A stretch of DNA of 64,000 nucleotides from Cladophialophora immunda (taxonomy: Eukaryota > Ascomycota > Eurotiomycetes > Chaetothyriales > Herpotrichiellaceae): assembly GCF_000835495.1 (NCBI RefSeq), contig NW_015622544.1:825704-889703 (forward strand). The letters run 5' to 3'. The translations under genes and the position numbers were made by a program. Below, piece by piece: positions 24,092-35,094 of the stretch. A model generated the notes under the pieces. It did no database searches. It saw nothing but the letters and a program-made list of their open reading frames with translations, and was not told where the DNA came from. Position 1 is the stretch's first letter; each line of letters opens with the position of its first letter.

Positions 24092-25049
24092 TTACAGAGC
24101 AAGCATGGTGGCAAAGATTGCCGCAACGAGAGCGCTGCAAGCGCCCAGGCCGCGAAGAGAAGGAGCGGCATTGCCCGAGTCAGAGGTGGTGGTGGCAGCA
24201 GCCTCAACAGCTTGGATACCGAAGGTCGTGCCGGTGATGACTTGAGTCGAGCCGTCGGTGGTGACAGTGGTGGTGATGGTCGCAGGGACGGGGGTGTTGG
24301 TGGTGGTGCTGCAGCCAGACCAGGTGCCGGTCCATGACGAGAAAGGGCCCCAGCCAGCAGTCCAGGTGGTCCATTGATCGCAGTTGACGCCGCTGGCCTT
24401 TGTGCCCCAAGGGCCGAAGCCGCCAGGGCCGAAACCAGGACCACCATGACCACCCCACATGCCTGGGCCGCCCCATGGGCCTTGGCCACTCCATCCGCTC
24501 GGAGCGGAGGGCAGGCCAGTGGAGCAAGCAGAGATCCAGCTGGACCACTGGGCAGAGTTCCAACCGCCACCGGGACCAAAGCCGGGGGCGGCAGTGATCT
24601 GAGAAGGCCAGGCAGAGCCGCCAGAGGTAGCGCTGAAGGTTGCTTCTTGGGAGGCAGTGACGGGAGATCCTGCGTTGGCGCAAAGCTGTGCAATGGCACC
24701 GTAGATGGCTAGTTCCGATTGTCAGCTCGATTGCTCTTTGTGTCCATGCTTCTCTAGGTGGACTCACCCTCTTGATCGGTGGTGTTTGTGCAGGAGGTTG
24801 CGACGCAGGTGTTCAATTGGGAGATGGCAGTTTGATTAGAGCAGAGGCAGTCCCAGCCGGTGGAGGCGCTGCAGGATGTGCCATCCCAGCTTCCCATGCA
24901 GTCAGACCACTACCGATTTGTTAGCACTGAGATCCCAAGGTGAGAGAGAGTGTGTGCGCAGGACATACCGAGCAGGATGGGAGCCATGCGAGAGTGGAGG
25001 TGGTGAACAGAGCTGCCGCCAAGGGCACGGCCGATGCGAAGGACTTCAT
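24092..25049 (-). CDS. CFEM-domain, GPI-anchor-type cell-surface protein (2)
   Basis: Three exons (24969-25049, 24768-24909, 24092-24708), with introns of 59 nt each, give 279 residues. The signal peptide MKSFASAVPLAAALFTTST ends near LAW. Cysteines at about 26, 31, 40, 48, 50, 62, 67 and 84 form the eight-Cys CFEM array (PSC, WDCLC, NTC, TSC, QLC). The Cys1-Cys2 gap is four residues rather than three, and the only acid between Cys3 and Cys4 is Asp 47, directly before Cys4. After the domain comes an unusual Gly/Pro/Trp-rich segment (GPGFGPGGFGPWG-type repeats), then a Thr-rich stalk and a hydrophobic C-terminus (LGACSALVAAIFATMLAL) for GPI attachment. It is on the same strand as CFEM gene 1, 787 bases upstream of it. 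Confidence 0.9.
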
Positions 25050-26467
25050 ACTGAATGGGGATATCTGATACGTGTGTAGTTGCGATAAATGGGTAGGGAG
25101 TATGCTATGTCTCTTCGACTGAGAATGTCGGTGAATGTCGAGTGTCTTGTTCAGGAGGATGGGCTTGTCTCTTGGGGCAGGGTCGCTGAAGAGATGCAAG
25201 AGCAATGGGAGGTGGCAGGGAAGGGGAAAGATATAGGGATTTTGTCCCCCACAACCAGCCTCAGGCAAGCCATGCGTTTGTTGTCTGTCACCTTCCCCCG
25301 TCGAGTGACGACCTCTCATCACTGGGCTGGGCAACAGGTGGAGCGCACAGCCTTACCGCATGGCTGGAGGCGGTTGCTTGGAATGTCCGAACTTAGCATC
25401 ATTATACGGGGCTTCAGTGGCTGGTAAGGGACCAAGCTAGCCATTGACGGCTAGAAGATCTCTAGCGCAAGGAACGGAGGTCGGAGGAAGGGACGCGTCA
25501 TGCAAGCCATGGCCGGGAAATTTCTCTGTGGCAGGTCAAGCCCTTCATTTCACTTGGCCCTTTTCAGTCCTTTTGGAGCCTAGCACAGGCACATCCAATT
25601 GCTTTAAGGGCGGTCAGGGCCTGTCAGGGCCTCCAGCGCTGGCCTCGTCGACTGGCTTGGCCTGCCCATCAGTGCCCATCACTCCGTCGGGGCCAGGTTC
25701 AACGCCCCCGTGACGCCCAATCGGGGCTAAACTCAATCCTCAATGTCCGGCTTTCAACGATCGCCTTGATTCGTGTCTATTTTTGCGGACCTGGGGAAAT
25801 CTCAAGTCTGTGGTCCTTCATCTGCACCTCAGCCTCAAAACCAGCAGGGCCTCGCCGCTATCACTGCCCTGGGGCCTCAAAAGGCTGCATCTATGAATTC
25901 CATCCAAGCGAAGGGGCATTGGACCTCGTATGATTTTGTCCGTCGACTCTGGGCATTGTTCAGCTTCAAGCGACTGTCTGCCCGACTGACGTGCCAATAG
26001 GTCTGACGCGTCATGCTGCCCGTCCTACTGCAACCTCCCCGAACTATTCCTCAGCATCGTAGCCCATAGCAATCAAATGAACCATAGAGCAACGGATTGA
26101 TTGACGTACGGCTTTCCTCGAAGGGGACAAATCAGTGGGTGATGACGTGGAGACCATGCGAGGGGAGGGAGCATTGACTGCCTCCTGCTTCAGATCGGAC
26201 AGTCGGGGGCTGGGCCCCGACATCCGAGTACCCGGCGAGTTCTTCTGTGGGCTGCCCGTTCCAGCGCTGAACGCCGCAGCACTTGAGCGAAGATTGGCGG
26301 ATTCGGAGCCTTGAGAGGCTCGGCACAGGCCTGCCAAGCGATGCTCCTATTCTCACTCGTCTCGTTGGTCCCCGCCCACCCTGAGTCCGAAAGCGCCTAG
26401 ATGGAATCTGGGACGCTCTTGTCGGCACGCCGCGGCCTCTGCGGCCCGTTGATTAATTGCTCTTCCT
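25050..26467. other. intergenic, no gene seen
   Basis: Upstream of CFEM gene 2 and downstream of the RFC gene. Frames at 25089-25427 and 26132-26428 have no recognisable features. Confidence 0.5.
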
Positions 26468-27712
26468 TCATGCTGGAGCCTCAAACAGTTCCGGCTTCAT
26501 GTTGATCTTGCACAATTTCGCCAAACACCCGCTCAGTTGCAGGAAAGATTGGACTCCCTCGAGAATGCGCATGTGAGTGAATCCAATTTCTTTGATGAAT
26601 TCGAGCTTGGAGTGTTCCGAAAGGGTGGGGATGGTTTTCGTTACTCGGAACATAGTGCTTATGATGTCGTGTGAGGAGTATCCCAGATCCCTTTTTAGGG
26701 TTGCCCCATGCCCGGTTAGTGATGCTTTCCATATTGTCGGACATGGCCCACAAGAATGAGGTATGACTTACCATAATTCCTTCAACGAGTCAACTGCGTT
26801 GTCGATCTTGCCCTCCCAGCATGCCTTGATCATGGCCTGTACCTTGACTGGATGCGGGCTGTCGACGACACGGAACACGTTGTCCCCGCTGACGAACCCG
26901 AATCCTGCCCACGTACTCTGCAAGTTATTAATCGCCTGTCGCATGTCTCCTTCTGCGCTGAATACAAGAGCCGCCAGGCCGTCCTCGGAGTATTCCACCT
27001 TTTCAGCCTCGATGATTTGCATCAAGCGCTTCACCACTTGCGCGTCCGTCAGGCGAGAAAACCGCAGGATTGCACATCTCGACTGCAGGGGTTCAATGAT
27101 CTTGTTCGATTGGTTGCAGGCAAATGCAAAGCGAGTGGTGTTTGAATATATCTCCATGGTTCTTCGCAGAGCCTGTTGTGCCCCGGGCGTCATGCTGAAC
27201 TCCCGTGTTAGCAGTCTTGCGTAAACATGCTGCCGTCACTTCCATACCTGTCCGCTTCGTCCAGAATGACCAGTTTGTGCCGCCCGGGAGGCAACGTCAC
27301 CTTCTTTTGCGCGAATCCTTTGATTCTATTTCGTACAACGTCAATGCCTCTTTCATCGCTCGCGTTCAACTCCAGCACGGCCTCTTTGTACGCGTCGCCC
27401 AGGAGAGTACGCGCAAGACACAAGATGGATGTGGTCTTCCCGATTCCAGGCATGCCAGATATGATGACGTGTGGCATGTTTCCATCTTTTGCGATGATCT
27501 TGAGTCGCTCGATGATTTCCGTATTGCCGACAACGTCGTCGAGATAGACAGGTCTGTATTTTTCTACCCTGCACATTGGTCAATCCTGTTCTGCGGCTCC
27601 GAGAGCGAGGAATGGCTTACCATGGCAGTTCGTAATCCGGCGATGCACCACTGTTAGCAGCATTAAGAACTTTTCTTGCCGCCGCAGACGATGATTCAGC
27701 TTGACCCGACAT
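26468..27712 (-). CDS. RFC4: replication factor C subunit (yeast Rfc4 / human RFC2 type)
   Basis: RFC loads the PCNA sliding clamp at primer ends in the nucleus. Four exons (27621-27712, 27248-27568, 26772-27194, 26468-26690) join in frame to 352 residues. Short exon 1 supplies the start [11 protein letters not shown] and the LPW leading to VEKYRP. Motifs in order: Walker [10 protein letters not shown], the [15 protein letters not shown] block, Walker B LDEAD, the SRC block QSRCAILRF, sensor-2 region [13 protein letters not shown], then [12 protein letters not shown]. The C-terminal collar domain is recovered in exon 4 ([26 protein letters not shown]). The pattern matches yeast Rfc4 (not Rfc2, Rfc3 or Rfc5). 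The last intron ends at CTAAAAAG, a weak acceptor, but it restores TGG. Confidence 0.95.
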
Positions 27713-29275
27713 CGTTGCGAGTTTGCGATACTGGGGTCTTGTTCCTGAGTGGGTTGTGCGAGCATGAAATCAATACGGAGCGCAGTTCTCGAATCCCTGC
27801 GTTTGACCGCAGGCGCGTCTCCAAGGGGACGCGTTAAGTGGTGATCGGGCTTGGCGAGGGGCACCATTTCGAGTTTGACCACGACTTCGTAATTACCACG
27901 GCGAATTCGCTTAATTATGCAAAACAGGAATAGTCGCCACCAATTTTGGCTGGCGACCTTTTCTGCTAGGCACACGGATCCTGTAGAGCGGTTAGCAATT
28001 GAATATCAAACAAATCTCGTAATTTAACCTCGTCGCCGTCCGTTCTGTATAGCCAACCTTGGTGTAGAGATCCTCCTAGCCTTTCCAATGGCTAGCTAAT
28101 CCTCCGCCTGGCGCGCTAGGCTAGGCCATCATAACCACCTCCGCCGCGGCCTTAAGGAGACTATTAACGCCTTTCTAAGTGATTAGCTTAAAGACCCCGC
28201 CAATTAAGAAGTTTATGAGACGCGGCGATGACGAATTCACGGAGGATTGAATATATTCGCGAGAGCCTTGAGGACACTGAAAGAGCGCAATTTGATAGAC
28301 AGCGAGAGCGATCACAGACATAGAAGGAACAGGACTTGATCCGCCCAGGTGAACAACGCCGCGACCTACAGGGCCTGCCTATCGGCGCGCTCCTAATCCT
28401 ATACTAAAGAGAACCTGGATAAAGAGACGCGAACACGGTAAAACAACAGCGAGGGCCTTGATCGCTAGCGAGATCCGCGAGCGCTAGGAACTGCGGCAAC
28501 GACGTGCAGAGATGGAGGAACAGCGATATCAGGAGCGATTGCAAGAATGACCCATAACACAGACACCACAGAGACCTCTACAGATCCCGATTCCTACAGA
28601 AAACGCTAGGGAAGAGGAAGTAAAGGATGTACCACAGACTCCTCCGCCATCGAATTCGCCTTAGTCAACACGACTAGTTCCGCAGACGCTAGATCGGCCA
28701 CGGCCGCGCCGCAGTGCTTTGCCTGACGACTCTCCTGAACTGGCCTTGCCACCATCGACAGCGCCGCCTGCGATCGGTAGTGGCAGAGGTAAACGAGTCC
28801 GCAAACGGACTACTAGGCTAGTTGAGGCAAGGCAACAAGGCTTCCTGCCTGATTCACAGAACGACTGGGTCTCTGAGAGATCGACACCAAGGTTGGCTAG
28901 GCGGCGACGAGGTCTAGAATGGCACAAAGAGACGAATTCACAGCATACAGAAAGAGGCACCAGCGAAATTTAGTGGTGGGAGATTCTGCCGAGTATTAAG
29001 CGACCTTGCGTCCCCTGAGACAGTCCCCCTACCTACTGCAACCTTTTATCTCGGCCCAAATCTGCCGAAGTCTGGAAACGTCATTACCAAGCAACGCTCT
29101 GGGGCACTGGGGCTTCAGGTACGTGGTTTGATCTATAAATTTCGCAGAGTTATATGGTTCTTGAGGGGTAGTGAAGAACTTACTACTACAGCTCGCCAAA
29201 CCTCTTGCTCGTCTTGGTTTTGAAACTCGACGATAAGCTCATTAGATTGCCGTCTTCGCGTGTAGGCAAGACACG
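27713..29275. other. gene-free interval with decayed coding remnant
   Basis: The stretch from about 28,000 to 28,980 has a different base texture from its surroundings, with many CTAG and stop codons in otherwise codon-like sequence (remnant at 28353-28973 listed separately). The part from 28,980 to 29,275 is the upstream region of the NmrA-type gene. Confidence 0.6.
28353..28973 (+). pseudogene. decayed coding remnant, probable mobile-element origin
   Basis: One frame reads as a charged protein of about 206 residues broken by only three stops: TAG at 28485, TGA at 28548 and TAG at 28662. Each is one C-to-T change from a Gln or Arg codon (CAG, CGA, CAG). Between them the protein is rich in Arg, Glu and Gln, with Pro-rich and basic C-terminal parts (GSGRGKRVRKRTTR, WVSERSTPR). 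Upstream, from 28228, a second frame starting MTNSRRIEYIRESLED is also open until a TAG at 28321. I do not recognise the family. The pattern fits a transposable-element protein eroded by C-to-T change, but that identity is an inference. Confidence 0.45.
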
Positions 29276-30263
29276 ATGCTTGTGCTTACAGGAACCACGG
29301 GACATTTGGGGTCCCGAGTTCTCGATGCCCTGCTACGCCAGAAGCTGATTCCACCATCTCAGCTGATCATCTCATCGAGCCACCCGAGCAACGTGTCGCC
29401 TGCAGCCCGTGATGCTGGCATCGAAGTTCGGCAAGGCGATTTCACGTCTCCTGACTCGTTAGCCGCCTCGTTTAAAGGTGCCGATGCTCTGTTCCTTGTC
29501 TCGTTTCCCTCGCCCAGCGTCGATAGGTGGCTTCACCATAAAGCCGCCATTGATGCGGCCAAAGAGGCTGGGGTGAAGACTGTAATTTATACAAGCTTGA
29601 TGTTTGGCGGTCAGACTGGCCTAGACAGCACAGCAGGCGTTCAACAAGCGCATGTCAAGACGATTGAATACCTGACACAAAGTGGGTTGCGGTATGTGAT
29701 TGTGAGAGAGGGCATTTATGCAGAAAGCTGGTGGCTATACGCCGGGTTCCAACCACAGAAATTCAAAAAGGGCGACACTGGAGAAATCAAATTCGTCATT
29801 CCCAACGACGGTCCTGTGTCTTGGGTTACATGGGACGACCTCGGCGAAGCGACCGCCAAAATTCTCCAAAGTTACGAGAAGTATCTCGGTCAGACATTGA
29901 ACCTGACTGGTCCACGAACCACCAGCATCAGCGATGTTGCCAGGTTGGTCGAGGAGTACACTGGGCGGAAAGTCAAAGTCGACATTGTGGGCAGACAGGA
30001 AGCCGAACGGTACCATAAGTTCGAGAAGAAGAGTGTGCCCGAAGACAACTTCTGGGTTGTTGAGAGCTGGAGTGGCTGGCATGTAAGTCTTCCACAATAC
30101 CAAGTCCTGGGTGCCTGTGGCCAGAATTTCGATGCTAACAGCAAATCAGGATGGAATTGCCAATGGGGAGACTGCTACAGTCGATCCTTTGATAGGTGAA
30201 ATCTTGGGAAGGGCGCCCAGAGGCATTGAAGAGATGGCAGCACGTCTGTTCACTCCTGAATGA
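29276..30263 (+). CDS. NmrA-like NAD(P)-binding protein / quinone-type reductase
   Basis: Exons 29276-30082 and 30150-30263 join over a 67-nt intron to give 306 residues. The protein has an atypical short-chain dehydrogenase fold with the dinucleotide motif TGTTGHLG at residues 5-12. The family includes NAD(P)H:quinone oxidoreductase 2-type enzymes and NmrA-type redox sensors. Other blocks: LFLVSFPS, KTVIYTSLMFGG and the YVIVREGIYAESWW segment, where a usual catalytic Tyr-x3-Lys is not evident, as in the NmrA group. A C-terminal LNLTGPRTTSISDVA resembles the QOR2 substrate-side segment. The splice is needed: unspliced reading ends in unrelated residues. Substrate and pathway cannot be told. 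No cluster partners are apparent. Confidence 0.85.
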
Positions 30264-31191
30264 GCTCATGTGTCGGAGGTGACGGTGTCGGAGGACATAT
30301 TGGTCGTAGAAAGATATGGCAGAATGACACTGGAGAGCCAGTTCCCCGGCAAGACGACTGGGACTCTTTATTCAACTGATTCAATGTTGTCCACCCGCCT
30401 GCGCGTCGATGCCGTTTCGGACTTGGTACGTCAGGTTGTGACCGTCCTCACGCCAACCCGTGCTTGCGCGATGTTTCCACAAGGCTGAGTTCTCTCGTTG
30501 AAATTACTCCCCAGCAAGCATGGCAGCCTCCTCCGTCATTGGCGCGCCCACAGCCACAAACCGCCTTGAGAAACTAACGAACTCTGCTCCACAAGTCGCA
30601 ACTCGTGGCTCTCCGAGTGGCCCGGCTGACTGGCAGAGAGCGAATTGAAAAGCCGATGGAAGGTGAAAGCACAATATTCGCCGGGTCCAGGTGTGCACAA
30701 TCTGAGACCACCATACTGAAACCGTGCAGGCATTGCGACAAGGCGGAAAACTCTGCGCTTACGCGTTGGGCGTCTGGATGGATTCATTGGCTCTTCTCCA
30801 ACAGCTGAAGCCCCTCGGATACGGACGCGCTGGGTACCTCGCTCCACCTGCCCACACAACGTCCTCGTTATGCACGGGTGGTGGTGGTCTGTGCTGGCGG
30901 TGCTGGGGATGCTGCATCAGGCATCCTGCATCCTCGAGGGGTTTTGCGTCGTAATCCTTTCTAGCCATCCGGTTCGGTGTCCACGGGAGAGTCAGTGTGC
31001 CGAGACACTGTGCAAACATTGCCCTGCTGGGATATGTATATACCCAGGTCGCGTCAGGTGAGTCTCACAAGAGTTCTTCTTCCTCATCTTTCCTTTCCAT
31101 CTGGCGCCCGTTGATGCCTAGAAATTCACTGTCAATCGGAGTCCTATCCCGAGCCACCCTCGCAAAGCCTCTGGTCTAACCTTTGACCACA
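30264..31191. other. intergenic, no gene seen
   Basis: Short overlapping frames only (for example 30605-30808 +, 30759-31019 -). Nothing recognisable. Confidence 0.4.
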
Positions 31192-31422
31192 ATGGGCCTG
31201 TCAGACGGACTCGTGGTCTTCCTCTGCATCCTGATCGCTGGGATCGTGGTGGCTGGTGCTGCCGCGCTCCATCGCGTCGTCGCAAACCGCGAGTTCACAG
31301 AAGAACTCCCGCAGCCCACCAACGAACAGCAATCGTACATGAGAATAGTGCGGTCGAGAAAATGGCCTATTCTCCGGGTGGATGAACGTCTGCCGCCATC
31401 GACGATAACGTCGAGCGTGTGA
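31192..31422 (+). CDS. possible small single-pass membrane protein
   Basis: An ATG at 31192 opens a frame of 76 codons starting MGLSDGLVVFLCILIAGIV, a clear hydrophobic span at residues 7-25. The following residues are polar and charged (TEELPQPTNEQQSYMR, RSRKW). The ORF-track start at 31183 is a TTG, not used here. I know of similar short N-terminal membrane segments in fungal proteins, but I cannot name this one. The frame may be only a first exon: a splice after RSRKW is possible, but no convincing continuation was found. Treat it as a small hypothetical gene. Confidence 0.4.
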   Translation: MGLSDGLVVFLCILIAGIVVAGAAALHRVVANREFTEELPQPTNEQQSYMRIVRSRKWPILRVDERLPPSTITSSV

Positions 31423-32787
31423 TTTGGTCTCCCTTGTCACCACTCCGGTACCCGAAAGGCACTGCGTGTGGCCAGTTACCAACACAATATCCTTTGACGA
31501 GCTTGTATATCGCAGATGAAGTGCTCCGACCGCTCATTGTCGTCGCTGGCGCTACCTCTGACCGGCGAATGGACCGAATACAAGAATGATATCTCGTCAT
31601 GCGCCTCAACCTCCCAAGCCCTGCCTGCTTCAAGGAATCTGGGCGATAAACCACCACGATGGTCAAAGGATGAGTTCTGCTGCAGGACAGATCATGAGGC
31701 AAGGTCAAAGGCCAGAAGAATGCAACTACTCTTATGGCACAAACGAGACACTGGTTCTTGCGAGATCGAATACGCAGTTTTGAGACTCCAACCACCCAAA
31801 GTCGGGTCATCCAAACGCTTCGCTTGGGCTCGGCATTTATAATGAATGCCGCGGTCTGCGACCCTGTCCCCCGTTTTCGCGGAGCCATCAATCCGCCAGA
31901 AAGAGAGCACGGCTTGCGTGTCGGCATCTCTCGCGAGCGCAACGACAGTCTTCTACTGACCGTCCCAACTCCCGTTCGAGTTGTTCGCATCCACATTCAC
32001 ATCCACACTCTCATTAACGGTCGGGTCTCACTCTCACACTTGCGATGCCTGTCACGGAAGGCAGTGGAGTATCCCCAACGGGAAGCAAATGGACTGGGCT
32101 TTTCGAGAGAGCAGAGGACACCATCCTCGGCGCGTATATGCTTGCCCGCCCGCTCAATCACGTTCGAAGATTCAATCCCGATAGAACCAGCCAGGAACGC
32201 CGGATCCGTCGATGGCCAGACCACGATGGCGGCGACGAGGATGAGGATGAGGATATGGGACGACGACTCATGCGGAGAGTATAGATTTATACACATGTAC
32301 GCCTACACAGTTATACATACATATGTACATATATCATGTATATATAACGCCGACGAGTATAGACCTCGGCCGCAATCGAGATTATATGGGTTAGATTAGA
32401 CGGGATGGTGTCGTCGGTACAATAACAATTGGAGGTTTCCACAGGCTCCCACTTCCCAAAGGCAAAGGGTCACCGCCCGAGCATCGACTATGATGTGTTG
32501 TCTCCCGGACTTCATCAGCGGCTCCTCTAGTGTTCGGGCTCTCATTTCGCCGCGGACTGTGCGGAAACCTATCATCCATCACTTCCAGATATAGGCATCA
32601 GAGCATTCTGAGCCCTGACATGTCCCCCAAAGACCCACCCAGCATGATCGCAGCGAGCCTCTGCAGGACGCAAATATAGTACGCATATTTCCCAAAAGCA
32701 TGATGCGAAACATGTTACCCCCCGGTGTATCCTGGTACTGTTCGTGCAAGGAATAAATTATCTCGTTTTGGCACACCTCTACATTGA
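31423..32787. other. intergenic, no firm gene
   Basis: Contains short frames at 31516-31842 and 32045-32284 (+; the latter ends in an Asp/Glu-rich then Arg-rich tail) without recognised domains. An AT-rich, TA-repeat-like stretch lies at about 32,285-32,350. Confidence 0.4.
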
Positions 32788-33224
32788 CCGGGGTCGTAAG
32801 AGTGGAGATGACATTTCATTAATCCATGCCATGCCACCGTACTGCATGCCGTGGGTGGCCAACAGGTGCTGGCCGCCGGGGTTCTCGCTCAGCGCGAATA
32901 TGCGCGCACCGGCCCTGGGCGAGGACCTCGATGCCGACGACGGGGTCGAGGCCGCCGATCTTCCGCTCCAGCAATCCGCCCTGAGACGATGGCGCTGATC
33001 GTGTGCCCGCTGTAGACCAGAAAGGCCCCGAACGTGATGATGCCGTTCCTCACGGTGCAGTATTTGCGTGGCGGTCGCAACGGTTTGGGCGGCAGGACAT
33101 GCAGTGGGACAGGCTCGCTCTGGTCCTGGCTCACAAACGGCTGGGCGAGGTCATCCCTCGGCGAGTTGACGCTCTGGACATGGAGCTGGGGCTCTTTCAA
33201 CAAATTCTTCTCGGTCGAAGGCAT
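32788..33224 (-). pseudogene. frame-broken small membrane protein candidate
   Basis: On the - strand, an ATG at 33224 (MPSTEKNLLKEPQLHVQ) runs to a hydrophobic segment NGIITFGAFLVYSGHTISAIV. Downstream, protein-like sequence continues in two other frames: LLERKIGGLDPVVGIEVLAQ, then ARIFALSENPGGQHLLATHG, ending at a stop near 32788. The segments are consecutive in order but need two frame changes within GC-rich DNA, and no GT-AG intron of usable size fits between them. This may be a decayed gene or a sequencing or assembly error. I do not recognise the family; the protein-like look is my judgement of composition. Confidence 0.3.
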
Positions 33225-34199
33225 TTTTGAGGCATGGGCTAAATTTGTCGTCCGCAGCGTCCTAGCAGCGGATCTGGCAGAGAAGACACAAAGTCAATCT
33301 GGCACAGAGCACCGACTAAAAAGACATGCCGAGACCATTATTAAACTGTGCGATTGTCCACACGGTCTCGCCCTGGGGAAATCCCCCTTGGATTGTGCTG
33401 TGCGGTTGAGCAAACTTCGCGACGGTGCATTTCGGCCACGCCGCGTGGATGCGAAGAGTCGGGACTCGTCGTTGACGGTGAGAGGACCGACTTCTAGAAT
33501 TCGGGAGGAGTTGATGCAGAGTAATATCGCAAAGGTGCCGACTCGGTCCCAAAGGCCATGACAAGGTTTCGCTTCGTGAGGAGCAAAAGGAGCTTGAAGC
33601 CACACAAGCATCGGCTAGCGTCATCTTCAGCCAGCCTCTGCATCAGCATCCTCAAAGGCCATGCCAGACAGTGTTGTAACACCGCCGACATCTGTTAGGA
33701 GAAAGCACAACCATATACTGCGTTCGAGGTGGTCGTCTCACCATGGTTGAACCTAGGGTCGCGGTGCCCCTTCGCGAATATGAGTCGGCGAAACATGGCC
33801 CGTCCGCGGACAAGACACCGATGCAATATATATCGATTTTTTGGGCGAGGCCAGCGGCTCCCATGCACTAGACGTCCGGGCAGGATGATGAAGTTGGCCT
33901 CTGTCGCGATACCAGAGTCATTCATTGCCGGTTCTGCGTTCCTCGGGCCGAGCGCCAGCGACAGAAACATCAGACAATGTCGCTTTGGTCTCGCATCTCC
34001 AGGGCCATCTAGCCGCCGTAAAGCTGATGCTTATGCATTCTCCCATATCAATCACAGGACCGGTCCGCAGGCCTCTGTGCTTTCCGTCCCCTTCTAGGAG
34101 TTATAAGTACCGCCCGTGCCCACAGCAAGTCTGTGTAAATCACCTTCCGGTACACGGTACACATCCAGTCCCAATAGCTCCACACGCCCAAACCTCGCA
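33225..34199. other. intergenic, no gene seen
   Basis: Frames on both strands (33034-33561 +, 33294-33611 -) overlap each other and show no domain. The upstream region of the small gene at 34200 lies here. Confidence 0.4.
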
Positions 34200-34596
34200 A
34201 TGTCGGTGTCACCATACTCGGTCCAACACGACTTCGAGGTCCAAGAATACAACAAACGTCGCGCAGCTTGGAAGGCGTCGGAGAAGAGGCGAAAGCAAGA
34301 AGAGAAGCTGCTTAAGGAACAGGCGAAGCGAGACCGAAAGGCGGCGTTGAAGCAGCTGGCCCAGGCGGAGAGAGGTACTTCTCCGTGACCGTATTCGCAA
34401 CCGGTCCACCTTCGCTAACACTGACACAGCAGAGCCTCGAAAGACCTTTGGGTGGTTGTGTCGGAAGAGCCAGTCAAGGACCGACGTCTCTGCGGCGAAG
34501 AAGCTCGACGATGACGACGATGACAGCGACTCGGATGAAATCCCCCTGCGAGCTGCGCTGGCCGCGTATCCCCCAGAGCTTAGAAGGCGGACGTAG
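34200..34596 (+). CDS. small charged coiled-coil protein, unknown function
   Basis: Exons 34200-34374 and 34430-34596 join over a 55-nt intron (GTACTT...GACACAG) in phase 1 to give 113 residues. Residues about 17-58 form a highly charged, Lys/Arg/Glu/Ala-rich helix (KRRAAWKASEKRRKQEEKLL) likely to be a coiled coil. The second exon gives TFGWLCRKSQSR, then an acidic run of six Asp (KKLDDDDDD), and ends PPELRRRT. The splice is supported because the acidic tail and following reading frame are sensible, while the unspliced frame stops at once. I do not recognise the family. It runs convergent to the Pop8-like gene, 84 bases apart. Confidence 0.6.
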
Positions 34597-34680
34597 CTTG
34601 CATGTAGACATGACGTGCATCAAAACCAGAGGTCCATCCGGTGGAGGTTTCGTCGTGCTTTCTCAACAAGCGTTATCCTT

Positions 34681-35094
34681 TCATCCTCCCAAACTCCACA
34701 ACCCCTTGGTCGCCCCCTTCGCAACGACACCACCCAACCACGACCCTCGCGCCTCAATGCCGAGACTCACGCCCTTGGATCCGACCCACTGACTCACCGC
34801 GGCTGTCACAGCGACCTCATCGTCGCAGGGGACACGGATCCAGGCATTGGGACTCTCCACTTTCAGGATGTCCACGGGAATGGCAGCGCCGGTGAGTCCG
34901 AGGTACTGCTGAAGCGCTGCTGTGAGATATGAGCGCAAGGTGATTTCGTCCAGTGACTGGTCAGCTTGGGGCGGCATGGCGTGGAGGCGGAGGTGGAAGT
35001 ATGAATACGGAGGATTACGGAGGGTGAATGTCGTGGTGGGTTCTTTGGCGTCGCCAGGCTTGGTCTTTGTCATTCTCGTCGATTCTGGGAGCAT
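34681..35094 (-). CDS. POP8: Pop8-like RNase P / RNase MRP subunit
   Basis: Pop8 is a small protein subunit of nuclear RNase P (tRNA 5' processing) and RNase MRP (rRNA processing). This single-exon frame of 137 residues has the family pattern FTLRNPPYSYFHLRL, then LDEITLRSYLTAALQQYLG, then GAAIPVDILKVES and AWIRVPCDDEVAVTAAVSQW. This alternation of beta-strand and helix is typical of the Pop8/Rpp14-type fold. An internal ATG at 35073 (MTKTKPGD) is equally possible as start. The length is close to the yeast protein. Its start lies 356 bases from that of the divergent Nudix gene. Confidence 0.75.
   Translation of the reverse strand: MLPESTRMTKTKPGDAKEPTTTFTLRNPPYSYFHLRLHAMPPQADQSLDEITLRSYLTAALQQYLGLTGAAIPVDILKVESPNAWIRVPCDDEVAVTAAVSQWVGSKGVSLGIEARGSWLGGVVAKGATKGLWSLGG

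Noticed and set aside
24007..24699. 230-codon frame overlapping the second CFEM gene
   Set aside because: Alternative frame of the Gly/Pro-rich coding part; the CFEM frame has the signal peptide, cysteines and GPI tail.
32045..32284. 79-codon frame with acidic then basic tail
   Set aside because: ATG-started, but too short and without a recognisable domain or splice partner.
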